DNA from: Stieleria maiorica
Lineage (GTDB): Bacteria; Planctomycetota; Planctomycetia; Pirellulales; Pirellulaceae
DNA length: 64,000 bases
Assembly (NCBI RefSeq): GCF_008035925.1
Contig: NZ_CP036264.1
Location: 2,910,443-2,974,442 of the forward strand
Reading direction: 5' to 3'
This document shows positions 1-8,150 of this stretch, piece after piece. Both the position numbers and the translations under genes were made by a program. The number at the start of each line of letters is the position of its first letter. The first letter of the stretch is position 1. The notes beneath the pieces are model-generated. The model searched no databases and had not been told where the DNA came from. It saw nothing but the letters and a program-made list of their open reading frames with translations.

Positions 1-1
1 G

Positions 2-868
2 GCGTTTGCGACCTTTGTGCCCCTCGAACTTGCGTCGCGGATCACCCCCGGCGATTCCGAGGATCCGATCCTGCGTCAGGTGCTGACCACGTCCGAGGAA
101 CTGACCGATCGCCCCGGATTTGTCTCCGATCCCGTCGGCGATTTGCAAGCCCAGCGTGGCGGCGGGTTGTTGCACAAGTACGACGGGCGTGCATTGATCG
201 TCACCCACGGGGCCTGTGCGGTGCATTGTCGCTACTGTTTTCGACGCGAATTTCCGTATTCCGAAAGCGGATCGCGGACTCTGTCGTGGGCGCCGGCGCT
301 GCGTTACATCCAGGACCACGAGGAGATCCACGAAGTCCTGCTCAGCGGTGGCGACCCGCTGACGTTGACCGACGGTGTTCTGTCGGACTTGATCGGCCGG
401 ATCGAAGCGATCGAACACGTCCGCCGACTGCGGATTCACACCCGGCTGCCGATCGCGATTCCCCAACGCGTCACCGCGGAACTTGCCGAACGACTCGATC
501 GGTCGCGGTTGGCCGTCTGGGTGGTCGTGCATAGCAATCACGCCCAGGAGATCGATCAGCACGTCGTCGCGGCGTTTGAGCGGATGAGGCGAGCGGGAAT
601 GTCGGTGTTGAACCAGGCCGTTTTGTTGGCCGGAGTGAACGACTCCGCCGAGGCGCTGACCGAGCTGTCGCTGAAATTGGTTGATTCGGGCGTGCTGCCC
701 TACTATCTGCATCAACTCGATCGCGTCCGCGGTGCCAGCCACTTTTGGGTGGACATCCAGCGGGGCAAACAGATCCTGCGGCAGATGCGCGGGTCGCTGC
801 CCGGCTATGCCGTCCCCAAATACGTGATCGAGCAAGCCGGCGAAAACAGCAAGACGCCGATCGCGTAG
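2..868 (+). CDS. epmB: EF-P beta-lysylation protein EpmB (5'-truncated by window edge)
   Basis: Radical-SAM, PLP-dependent enzyme of the lysine 2,3-aminomutase family. EpmB converts alpha-lysine to beta-lysine for modification of elongation factor P. Counting from the GTG at 17, the CX3CX2C iron-sulfur motif (CAVHCRYC) is at residues 67-74 and a GGDP motif at 111-114. The C-terminal GENSK lysine lies where the family's PLP lysine (PGGGGK in aminomutases) sits. The protein ends soon after it, as the short EpmB type does and longer KamA does not. The frame stays open to base 2 and the usual N-terminal sequence is partly missing, so the true start is outside the window. Function follows from the family. 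Confidence 0.85.
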   Translation, partial: AFATFVPLELASRITPGDSEDPILRQVLTTSEELTDRPGFVSDPVGDLQAQRGGGLLHKYDGRALIVTHGACAVHCRYCFRREFPYSESGSRTLSWAPALRYIQDHEEIHEVLLSGGDPLTLTDGVLSDLIGRIEAIEHVRRLRIHTRLPIAIPQRVTAELAERLDRSRLAVWVVVHSNHAQEIDQHVVAAFERMRRAGMSVLNQAVLLAGVNDSAEALTELSLKLVDSGVLPYYLHQLDRVRGASHFWVDIQRGKQILRQMRGSLPGYAVPKYVIEQAGENSKTPIA

Positions 869-936
869 AATGTCACGCTGTGTGGGAGAGGCTGCTCGTC
901 GTCTACGTCTACCGCAACTCAGTTTGCGTACTTGAC

Positions 937-1021
937 GATGCGTTTGGAGGGTCGCCGTGTTCTCCGAACTCGGCGACAAAGCGAAGCTTTGCCCCGCGCC
1001 GACCTCAGAGAGGACGGCGAC
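937..1021. repeat. Dispersed intergenic repeat, copy 1 (partner at 34162)
   Basis: This stretch between epmB and the ABC permease matches 34162-34251 closely, in the same orientation. Both share GTCGCCGTGTTC, CGAACTCGGCG, GAATCTTTGCCCCGCGCCGA (one base different here) and a final GGCGAC. The longest gap is a few bases. Small ORFs across it are not believed to be genes. Confidence 0.8.
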
Positions 1022-1136
1022 CGTCGTTCCCGGCGGCGGCGTCGCCGGAAAGCGAAACTCTTGGCGAGTTCCGCTACGGTCCCACTTGCCCCATCGACTT
1101 GTCGATACGTCCCGTGATACGGAAATCTTTTGATCG

Positions 1137-2771
1137 ATGTACGTTTTCGAAAACCCGGTGCTTCAACGAGAGTTGTTGGTCAATCTGCGAACCAAGCGTG
1201 CGTTCGTTTTGTTGGCCGTTTACCAGCTTCTGTTGGCAACGGTGGTCGTCGCCGCTTGGCCGTCGGACCAGCGTTTGGATTTGACGACGAATCCGCCGTC
1301 GGCGACCAAGCTGGTCAATCTGTTCTTCCTCGGACAGTACGTGATCGCCTCGCTGATGGCCCCCAGTTTTGCGGCGGGCACGATCGCGGGAGAAAAAGAG
1401 CGCAAGACCTATGAGATGCTGCTGGCCAGCCCGCTTCGGCCCGGCGCGATCATCATCGGCAAAGTCGTCGCCTCGCTGACCCACATCGGCATGCTGATCA
1501 TCGGTTCGCTGCCGATCATCGTGTTGTGTCTGCCGCTGGGCGGGGTGAGTGTCTATGAAGTGTTGGCGGCCTACTTGGGGTTGATCATCTCGGTGATCCT
1601 GTTCGGCGCGATCGGGGTGATGGCCAGCAGCTATTTCCCACGGACCAGCAGCGCGCTGGTGGTCAGCTATCTGGCGATATTGCCGTTGGTGATCGGTGCC
1701 TGCTTGTTTTGGGCGTCGATGGCCAGTGAAGGCGACTTGCGACTGAAAATCTCCGCCATCGTGTTCCCTGCGTTCGGGTTGACCGCCGTGATTTTGATGG
1801 GGGCCGCCGCGGCCGGACGCATGCTCTATCCGCCGGACGTGGGCAGCGAAGGGAAGGAGGTGATCGATTTGGATCGCGAAGCCGAAGAGGCGGTCGGGTT
1901 GGTCATCCAACCGGATCAATTTCCCGATCGCTTGTTCGCCCCGCCGAAGAAAGACGAGATGATGGCCGACGGGGCCAACCCGGTTTATGACAAAGAATTG
2001 CACAGCGAAATCTTTAGTCAGGGAACGCTGATGTTGCGTCTGGTGATCCAGATCAGCATCCTGCTTGCGATCCCGATGATGGGCGTGTTCCTGTTCTTTC
2101 AACAGCGTCATGCGCCGTGGTTCGGCGTGTACGTGATCGTCTTCAACATGTTGGTCGGTCCCTCGTTCCTGGCCAGCAGCATCACCAGCGAGCGGGAACG
2201 CCAAACGTTAGACCTGTTGCTGACGACGCCGCTTTCTCCGATCCAGATTCTGTGGGGCAAATTCGTGGTGCGGTTTCGCATCACGTTTGTGCTGACCTCG
2301 TTTCTGATGTGGCCATTGATTCTGGGCGCGGCGCTGAACACCTCGTTCTGGTCCAACGGCCTGACGGTGTTGGGCATGTTTTTGATCATCGCGACCGTTT
2401 GCCTGGTCAACTGTGTGATCGCTTTGGCGTGCAGCTTGTTTTCACGCAAGACTTCGATCGCGTTGTTGACGACCTATGCCGTGCTGTTGCTGCTGTACGT
2501 CGCTCCCCCGGCCTTTTCGACGCTGGCACGCACATTGGAAATGTCCGCTCCGGTGATCGCCCGAGCCGATTGGACCGGCGTGGCGAGTCCGTTTTCGGCG
2601 CTGTTCGCGTTGCCGTTGAATGAAGAGATCGCACCGGAAAGTCCCGAAGTGAACGCCGGCCAATGGCCGCTCGTGATCGGCTACTTTCTGTTCAGCGCGA
2701 CACTGGTGATGGGCATCACGGCCGCCATGGTGCTGCGGTTAAGATCGCGACAGGGGCTGTCGGAAGGTTGA
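1137..2771 (+). CDS. ABC-2 type transporter permease
   Basis: Membrane protein of 544 residues with about a dozen hydrophobic segments in two similar halves. Each half has the ABC-2 permease pattern of an E(K/R)ER(K/Q)T stretch after the second segment: AGEKERKTYEMLLASPL near residue 85 and TSERERQTLDLLLTTPL near residue 350. Such permeases work with a separate ATPase to export lipids, polysaccharides or drugs. No ATPase gene is adjacent, so the substrate is unknown. The ATG at 1137 gives the conserved start MYVFENPVLQREL. A strong inverted repeat follows the stop at once. Confidence 0.8.
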   Translation: MYVFENPVLQRELLVNLRTKRAFVLLAVYQLLLATVVVAAWPSDQRLDLTTNPPSATKLVNLFFLGQYVIASLMAPSFAAGTIAGEKERKTYEMLLASPLRPGAIIIGKVVASLTHIGMLIIGSLPIIVLCLPLGGVSVYEVLAAYLGLIISVILFGAIGVMASSYFPRTSSALVVSYLAILPLVIGACLFWASMASEGDLRLKISAIVFPAFGLTAVILMGAAAAGRMLYPPDVGSEGKEVIDLDREAEEAVGLVIQPDQFPDRLFAPPKKDEMMADGANPVYDKELHSEIFSQGTLMLRLVIQISILLAIPMMGVFLFFQQRHAPWFGVYVIVFNMLVGPSFLASSITSERERQTLDLLLTTPLSPIQILWGKFVVRFRITFVLTSFLMWPLILGAALNTSFWSNGLTVLGMFLIIATVCLVNCVIALACSLFSRKTSIALLTTYAVLLLLYVAPPAFSTLARTLEMSAPVIARADWTGVASPFSALFALPLNEEIAPESPEVNAGQWPLVIGYFLFSATLVMGITAAMVLRLRSRQGLSEG

Positions 2772-2773
2772 CT

Positions 2774-2837
2774 TGCCAGGCGCGACGCGTGAGCGAGGGG
2801 CCGGGTAATGCCCCTCGCTCACGCGTCGCGCCTGGCA
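2774..2837. repeat. Perfect 28-bp inverted repeat, GACGCGTGAGCGAGGGG family
   Basis: Left arm 2774-2801 and right arm 2810-2837 are perfect reverse complements with an 8-nt loop. The arm contains GCGACGCGTGAGCGAGGGGC. It lies 3 nt after the permease stop and 24 nt before the end of the convergent glycine-zipper gene, so it could end transcription in both directions. It has no T-run. The same motif recurs at 8061-8124 and, as one arm only, at 47329-47355. Confidence 0.9.
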
Positions 2838-2861
2838 TGTCTCGCTACGTGTGCGCCACCA

Positions 2862-3533
2862 TCAATGATGGTAATAATGAAACATCGGTCGGCGGCCGTG
2901 GCGGTAGTGCGGCGGCGGGTAATACGGCAGCGTGTGTTTTTCGATGATGATCGGCGCCGGGCGGTAGATCCGCTGCTCGACGATCGTCGGCGCGGGGGTC
3001 GCAGCGGCGGGCGGCGCCGACACTTGCGGCGGGCCGGCGGACTGGAGCGCCGTGATCACGTTTTCGCTGACGCCTTGCTGGTGCAATGCGATGATGTCTC
3101 CGACGGCCAACTTTCCCAGGTAGCCGCGCTGGCGGACCTGGTTCAGGATCACTTGGTCGCTCAATCCGCTTCGTGACATCGAAATGACGTCTTGCAGCGT
3201 GACGGCCGACTGCTGGGCCACGGCCTGTTGCTGGGCGGCATAGTGTTGGCGTTGGGATTGATAATACGCCGCCCGCTGTTGCTCCATCGCCGCCTCTTTG
3301 TCGGCCGCGTTGCCGAGGATGCCTCCGGCGACCGCACCGACAACGCCACCGATGGCGGCTCCCGCACCGGCTTCGTTATTGTGGTCCCCGATCAGCCCCC
3401 CGGCGATCGCTCCGGCGATCCCACCGAAGGTTGCACCACGTTGCTGGTTGACCTGAGCACGCGTCTCGCCTGGGGTACAAATGGCAACCAAGACCAGCGA
3501 AACGAACAGGCCGAAGGGTCGAATGGCAGTCAT
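2862..3533 (-). CDS. Glycine-zipper envelope protein
   Basis: Small secreted or membrane-associated protein of 223 residues. A signal peptide (residues 1-26, ending in TRA) is followed by glycine-zipper segments at about 36-77 (GGIAGAIAGGLIGD and GGVVGAVAGGILGN), typical of outer-membrane Gly-zipper proteins. A Gln/Ala/Tyr-rich region follows. Next is a helical section (VTLQDVISMSRSGLSDQVI) resembling the short repeats of planctomycete glycine-zipper proteins, then a Pro/His/Tyr-rich tail. The exact role is unknown. Class call is good, function is not assigned. Confidence 0.7.
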   Translation of the reverse strand: MTAIRPFGLFVSLVLVAICTPGETRAQVNQQRGATFGGIAGAIAGGLIGDHNNEAGAGAAIGGVVGAVAGGILGNAADKEAAMEQQRAAYYQSQRQHYAAQQQAVAQQSAVTLQDVISMSRSGLSDQVILNQVRQRGYLGKLAVGDIIALHQQGVSENVITALQSAGPPQVSAPPAAATPAPTIVEQRIYRPAPIIIEKHTLPYYPPPHYRHGRRPMFHYYHH

Positions 3534-3701
3534 CCTTGAGATTCCATATCCAAGAGGGAAATTGGCAGGGTTGGAAATAGCACAGGAGACATGGCGGGGT
3601 CAATTGAAGTGTCATCGCCACAATCCGCCATCGACTTGACGAGAGTCCTCCGGGGCCCGCAAAATCGGACGCGATGCGGTTGGGGGGGCACCGCAGCTTC
3701 G

Positions 3702-3768
3702 GTACGACGGTCCCTTCCGGGCCGTCGCCCGTGGGGCTCCGCGCGACGACCTAGAAAGGACGTCGTAC
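3702..3768. repeat. Palindromic intergenic repeat, GTACGACG family, copy 1
   Basis: The stretch opens with GTACGACGGTCCCTTCCGGG and closes with AAAGGACGTCGTAC, an imperfect inverted repeat. Related, longer copies are at 9441-9624 and 11620-11762. All share ACGACG(G/T)CC, CGGAAGGGCC and GACCT(A/G)GAAAGGACGTCGT pieces in either orientation. It sits between the convergent ends of the P-II gene and the start region of the glycine-zipper gene. Confidence 0.75.
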
Positions 3769-3788
3769 GGAGGCACCCGTACCCGGCG

Positions 3789-4121
3789 TCAGCGTCTCGG
3801 GTCGGCGATGTCGATGACGTCGGCGACGGGCAGGACGAAGATCTTTCCGTCGCCGATTTGACCGGCCGATCCGGTCAAGGCATGCCGACAGATGCAGTCG
3901 ATGACCGGTTGCAACTCGTCTTCGTGCACGAGCACTTCGACGACCACTTTGCGCAACAGGTCGACTTTGTATTCGTTGCCACGAAACAGTGCCGATTGTC
4001 CGTGTTGGCGGCCGTACCCCATCGCATCACAGATCGTGATGTCATCGACTTGCAGTTCGCGCAGCGCGTCACGGACGGTGGATAGCTTGGTCGGCTGGAT
4101 GATCGCGACGACGACTCGCAT
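3789..4121 (-). CDS. P-II family nitrogen regulatory protein
   Basis: Protein of 110 residues, the usual P-II length. These trimers sense ATP/ADP and 2-oxoglutarate and control ammonium transporters and nitrogen enzymes. The N-terminus (MRVVVAIIQPTKLSTVRDAL), a T-loop ending in RGNEYKVD with the conserved tyrosine that may be uridylylated, and the GxIGDGKIFV nucleotide-binding motif are all present. The ATG at 4121 is chosen over the longer frame (to 4187) because it gives the canonical family start. No amtB, glnA or glnD is nearby. Confidence 0.88.
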   Translation of the reverse strand: MRVVVAIIQPTKLSTVRDALRELQVDDITICDAMGYGRQHGQSALFRGNEYKVDLLRKVVVEVLVHEDELQPVIDCICRHALTGSAGQIGDGKIFVLPVADVIDIADPRR

Positions 4122-4131
4122 GTGAAAACCA

Positions 4132-5169
4132 CTAGGCTGTGTGGGAGCGGTGGAGCGGAAGAGAAGAATCGAGCGGCGGAACGGCAACCGGTTGCTTTTG
4201 ACGATCCGAATCGGCCAAGGCGTCCAAGACGGCTTGGGTTTGCAGCGCCAACGTGTTCCAAGAGTCGAGCGGTTGGTCGCCGACCAGCGTTTCGATCAGA
4301 CGTTGTTCCTGGCGATCGGTGGATTCATTCGCTTCGACGTTGCCGCTGGCATCATGGATCCAATACCGCGTCGGCCGTTCCGCCCAGGGGCGGGTGAAGT
4401 CGTCACAGATGATCGACGCGTCGCTGCCGGCAACTTCGAACCATTTTCGTGTCGCGGTATCGTAGCCGCACGAGAAACTGGCCGTCAGATCCTCACCGAA
4501 CCACAGCATGCCGTTGCAGCGAATGGGAACGCCGTTTTCTTGAATCGAATCGGCAAAGACACGGATGGGCAGTCGGCCTGCGAAATGACAGGCCAACCCG
4601 GTGGTGTACCAACCCAGGTCCAACAGACACCCGCCGCCCAGGTTCGGGTCCAAGCGATGTTCACCGGACTGGAACGGTCGATAAAACGAAACGGAAACCG
4701 AGATGTGGCCGACGCGTCCCAATCGGCCGTCGACGGCCAGCGCCCGCATCTCCTTGGTGCGTTTGTGATGCAACCAACCGGTCGCGTCCAACCAGCGCAC
4801 GCCGCAGCGGTCACAGGCGTCGGCGATGCTTCGGGCTTGCTCGGCGGAAGTGGCCAGGGGTTTTTCGCACAGGATCTGTTTTCCCGCCTCCGCCGCTCGC
4901 ACACACCACTCGGCGTGCATGGAAGGTGGCAGCGATAAGTAGACCGCGTCGACGTCCCGCCGAGCCAGCAATCGTTCGTAGCCTTCGATCCCCGCCGGGA
5001 TGCCGTACTGCGAGGCGAACCAATCGGCGCGCTCTTGAGAACGACTTGCGATCGCCGTGACCGACACACCATCGGTCGACTGCAGATCGGCGACCAGTCG
5101 ACGGGTGATGCGTCCGGTGCCGATGACGCCGAAGCGGATCGCGTGGGGTTGGCTGGGTGAATCAGTCAT
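4132..5169 (-). CDS. Gfo/Idh/MocA family oxidoreductase
   Basis: NAD(P)-dependent oxidoreductase of 345 residues. The Rossmann motif GVIGTGRITRRL is at residues 14-25 and the family's EKP motif (CEKPLATS) at 101-108. The substrate is probably a sugar or sugar derivative, as is usual for the family, but nothing here shows which. The ATG at 5169 is preferred to the longer frame reaching 5256, which would overlap the MoxR gene and add an odd Phe/Cys-rich leader. The gene lies 10 nt upstream of the P-II start on the same strand. Confidence 0.82.
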   Translation of the reverse strand: MTDSPSQPHAIRFGVIGTGRITRRLVADLQSTDGVSVTAIASRSQERADWFASQYGIPAGIEGYERLLARRDVDAVYLSLPPSMHAEWCVRAAEAGKQILCEKPLATSAEQARSIADACDRCGVRWLDATGWLHHKRTKEMRALAVDGRLGRVGHISVSVSFYRPFQSGEHRLDPNLGGGCLLDLGWYTTGLACHFAGRLPIRVFADSIQENGVPIRCNGMLWFGEDLTASFSCGYDTATRKWFEVAGSDASIICDDFTRPWAERPTRYWIHDASGNVEANESTDRQEQRLIETLVGDQPLDSWNTLALQTQAVLDALADSDRQKQPVAVPPLDSSLPLHRSHTA

Positions 5170-5236
5170 CGTGTGGTCTATGGTTCCGGCCGGCGGAACG
5201 AGTTGGGAACAGTCGAATTCAAACGGGCACAGAAAC

Positions 5237-6178
5237 TCAAACGGGTACAGGGACACTGCGCAGCAGTTCCGCCATCAGTTCTTCGACGGTATCACGGCTG
5301 CTGTTTCCGGAGAAGTCGTCGACCAGGACTCGGTGGGACAGCGTCGTGACGGCCAACGATTTCACGTCGTCGGGTGTCACAAAGTCACGCTGCTCGGTCA
5401 CCGCCCGGGCCTGGCAACCGCGATAAAAACTGAGCGCCGCGCGGGTGCTGACGCCTAATCGAAACACCTCGGTCGCCCGTGTCAGGGCGACGATCTCCAG
5501 CAAGTAGTCTTGCAATGATTCGTCGACGCGGACATTGCGGACCGCGGCCTGGGCGGAGACGACGTCCTCGGCCGTCACCACGCTTTGGATCGAATCGACC
5601 GGTTCACCGGATCGATGCGACTGCAGCACCAAGCGTTCACTGGCCCGTTCGGGATAACCGATGCTGGTCCGCATCAGAAACCGGTCCATTTGACTTTCCG
5701 GCAAAATGTACGTGCCTTCGAATTCGAACGGGTTTTGGGTCGCGACGACGATGAACGGCTTGGGCAGGGGGTACGTGGTTCCGTCGGCGGACACCTGACC
5801 GTCGCTCATCGCTTCCAACAACGCCGATTGCGTCCGCGGCGGGGCGCGATTGATTTCATCGGCCAGCACGACGTTGGAAAAAATCGGCCCCCGCGTGAAT
5901 TGAAACTCACGGGTGTCGCTGCGATAGATCGAGCTGCCGGTGATGTCGCTGGGCAGCAGATCGGGGGTGAACTGAATCCGGCTGAATTCGGTGTCGATGC
6001 TGCCCGCCAGGGCCTTGGCGGCGAGCGTTTTGCCGACACCGGGGACGTCTTCCAACAGCAGATGCTCACCGGCCAGCAAGGTCAGAACGATCGAACGAAC
6101 CGCCTCGGATTTCCCCAAAATGACCGTTTCCATGTTCTCCCGCAGCCGTCGAGCGGTCTCGTAAGCATGCTGCATCAT
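5237..6178 (-). CDS. MoxR-family AAA+ ATPase
   Basis: AAA+ ATPase of 313 residues. Walker A GVGKT is at 47-51, Walker B LADEIN at 105-110, sensor-1 ATQNP at 146-150 and the ESQMDRF motif at 161-167. A C-terminal lid domain follows. MoxR proteins act as chaperones in maturing protein complexes, usually next to DUF58 and VWA genes. Here the DUF58/VWA operon is 30 kb away (35840-41420) and MoxR stands alone, divergent from the PQQ-propeller gene. Start could be 6178 or the adjacent ATG at 6175. Confidence 0.88.
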   Translation of the reverse strand: MMQHAYETARRLRENMETVILGKSEAVRSIVLTLLAGEHLLLEDVPGVGKTLAAKALAGSIDTEFSRIQFTPDLLPSDITGSSIYRSDTREFQFTRGPIFSNVVLADEINRAPPRTQSALLEAMSDGQVSADGTTYPLPKPFIVVATQNPFEFEGTYILPESQMDRFLMRTSIGYPERASERLVLQSHRSGEPVDSIQSVVTAEDVVSAQAAVRNVRVDESLQDYLLEIVALTRATEVFRLGVSTRAALSFYRGCQARAVTEQRDFVTPDDVKSLAVTTLSHRVLVDDFSGNSSRDTVEELMAELLRSVPVPV

Positions 6179-6303
6179 CGATAAAACAAGATCGGGGAAG
6201 GGACGGCATTTTTGTCGTCGCGTATGTTAACCCAGGTGTGACCGGTGGCGGAACCCACGACCGAGAACGCATTGGCCGAATTGGATTTTGGAGAAATGAC
6301 GGA

Positions 6304-7986
6304 ATGTCGCAGTCGAATCAGGCCCCGTCCGGAAAGACTCATCCCCCGGGCGAACCACCACGATTGATCGGTGCTGCGATCGCGCTGGCCCTGGCCATCT
6401 TGATCACGGCGATCGCCCAGTATTTCGCGCCGTCGTTTGATCACCAGAACGCCAACCTGATCGGGTTGGGAGCGCTGTCGATCGCCACGCTGTACGTGCT
6501 GTTTTGTTTGCACCGATTGATGCGATGGTCCGGTCATCCCTGGGGCGTCCCGGCGGCGATGTTGGTCGCGGCTGTGTCATTCGGGGCCGCGTTTCAATTC
6601 GATGGATTCAGCGGCGAAATGTTACCGCAGTTTCGCTGGCGATTCGCGAGCGAGACGGTCCACGAGCTAAAATCGGTCACACCACAGACGGTCGAAACCA
6701 CCGAGGATTCTGCCACGGCTGAAACGACCGCACCGGACGCAACCGGAACCGACGAGTCGACCGATGCAGCAGACTCGCTCGTCTCCTCGCCCCAGTTTCT
6801 CGGCCCCAACCGAAACGGCGTTTATCCCCAACGCTCGTTTGCCAAACCGACCTCTGCCGATCAGGTCCATGTGGTCTGGGACCACGGAATCGGTGACGGA
6901 TGGTCGTCCTTTGCGGTTGCCGGAGACCATGCGATCACGCTGGAACAGCGGGACGACCAAGAATGTCTGACCTGTTATCGGCTTTCCGATGGCGAACTGA
7001 TTTGGATGCAACAACACCAAGGGTTGCATCAAAACCCGCTCGGTGGCGTCGGCCCACGTTCCACACCGACCATCGACGGCGACCGAGTGTACGCCACGAC
7101 GGCGACCGGTTTTTTATGGTGTGTTGATCAAGCGACCGGGGCGGTGCATTGGAGCCGCGACTTGCTGGAACTGGCCGGTTGGGATCAGGTCGCGTTCGAA
7201 GTGGCGGCACCCTGGGGCTATGCCTGTTCGCCGTTGCTGGTCGACGGATTGTGTGTGCTGCCGCTGGGTGGACCCGTCGGTGAAAAACCGGTTCGCTCGC
7301 TGGTCGCGCTCGATGCTCAATCCGGAGATCTGGTGTGGACTGCCGGTGACGACCAACTCAGTTACGCGTCGCCCGTTTTGGTGACACTCGATGGCCAACG
7401 CCAAATCGTCTCGGTCAACGAGAAAACCGCCAGCGGACATCGGATCGAAGACGGCGTGGTGTTGTGGACGTTTCAGTGGCCCGGTTCGACCAACACCGGG
7501 GCGACCTGTTCCTCGGCCGTGCCCGTCGGTGCGGACCGGTTGCTGGTGGGCAAGGGATACGGCGGCGGCAGCGCGCTCGTCCGCGTGGCCAAACAGGGCG
7601 ACAACTGGGCGGCCACCGATGTGTGGCGCAGCAATCGCGTCTTGAAAACCAAGTTCAACCACACCTGTGTCGACGGCGACGTCGGTTATGGGATCAGCAA
7701 CGGATCACTGCAAGCGGTCAACTTGAACGATGCGACCTCGTATTGGACGCAGCCGCGGCGGTGGCGGGCCGGCCAAGGCCAGGTCGTCCTGGTCGAGGAT
7801 GTCTTGGTCGTCCAGGACGAAGCGGGAGAGGTCGTGTTTGTCGATGCGTCGATCGAGGACTATCACGAACTGCTGCGGATCCCGGCGCTCGATTCAAAGA
7901 CCTGGAACATCCCCACCGTGGCGGGCCGCTACGTGTTGGTCCGCAACGACCGCCAAGCGATTTGTTTTCAGTTAACGGCGAAGTGA
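6304..7986 (+). CDS. PQQ-binding-like beta-propeller membrane protein
   Basis: Protein of 560 residues. Three N-terminal hydrophobic segments (roughly residues 20-42, 52-75 and 80-97) anchor it in the inner membrane. An acidic Thr/Glu-rich linker follows, then an outward domain of PQQ-like propeller blades, seen in repeated GxxxW / VxALDxxxGxxxW stretches such as LVALDAQSGDLVWTAG. Start ATG 6304 is chosen over an upstream GTG because a GGAG sits about 10 nt before it and MSQSNQ suits a cytosolic tail. Such proteins are very common in planctomycetes. Whether it binds a cofactor or is structural is unknown. Confidence 0.75.
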   Translation: MSQSNQAPSGKTHPPGEPPRLIGAAIALALAILITAIAQYFAPSFDHQNANLIGLGALSIATLYVLFCLHRLMRWSGHPWGVPAAMLVAAVSFGAAFQFDGFSGEMLPQFRWRFASETVHELKSVTPQTVETTEDSATAETTAPDATGTDESTDAADSLVSSPQFLGPNRNGVYPQRSFAKPTSADQVHVVWDHGIGDGWSSFAVAGDHAITLEQRDDQECLTCYRLSDGELIWMQQHQGLHQNPLGGVGPRSTPTIDGDRVYATTATGFLWCVDQATGAVHWSRDLLELAGWDQVAFEVAAPWGYACSPLLVDGLCVLPLGGPVGEKPVRSLVALDAQSGDLVWTAGDDQLSYASPVLVTLDGQRQIVSVNEKTASGHRIEDGVVLWTFQWPGSTNTGATCSSAVPVGADRLLVGKGYGGGSALVRVAKQGDNWAATDVWRSNRVLKTKFNHTCVDGDVGYGISNGSLQAVNLNDATSYWTQPRRWRAGQGQVVLVEDVLVVQDEAGEVVFVDASIEDYHELLRIPALDSKTWNIPTVAGRYVLVRNDRQAICFQLTAK

Positions 7987-8060
7987 ACGAGAGCCGTTGC
8001 AGCGGTAGCGGAAGCCGCTGAGCATGTTCCATTCATTGATGATCCGATAAAAAGATTTAG

Positions 8061-8124
8061 ATGCCAGCCCGACGCGTTAGCGAGGGGCTAACCTGCGCCC
8101 CTCGCTAACGCGTCGGGCTGGCAT
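8061..8124. repeat. Perfect 28-bp inverted repeat, GACGCGTTAGCGAGGGG family
   Basis: Arms 8061-8088 and 8097-8124 are perfect reverse complements around an 8-nt loop. It is the same design and length as 2774-2837, but the arm reads GCCCGACGCGTTAGCGAGGG, so both arms changed together. It sits between the convergent ends of the propeller gene and the serine-hydrolase gene. Confidence 0.9.
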
Positions 8125-8150
8125 CATTACGACGAGACCAGTGAATCGGA

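Noticed and set aside
1074-2204. 376-codon open frame on the minus strand
   Set aside because: Shadow of the ABC-2 permease; His/Asp/Gln-rich composition typical of antisense frames.
2792-2947. Short ORFs starting MPLAHASR or containing ARRVSEG
   Set aside because: These peptides are translations of the GACGCGTGAGCGAGGGG repeat in various frames, not genes (the in-frame use at 47329 is treated separately).
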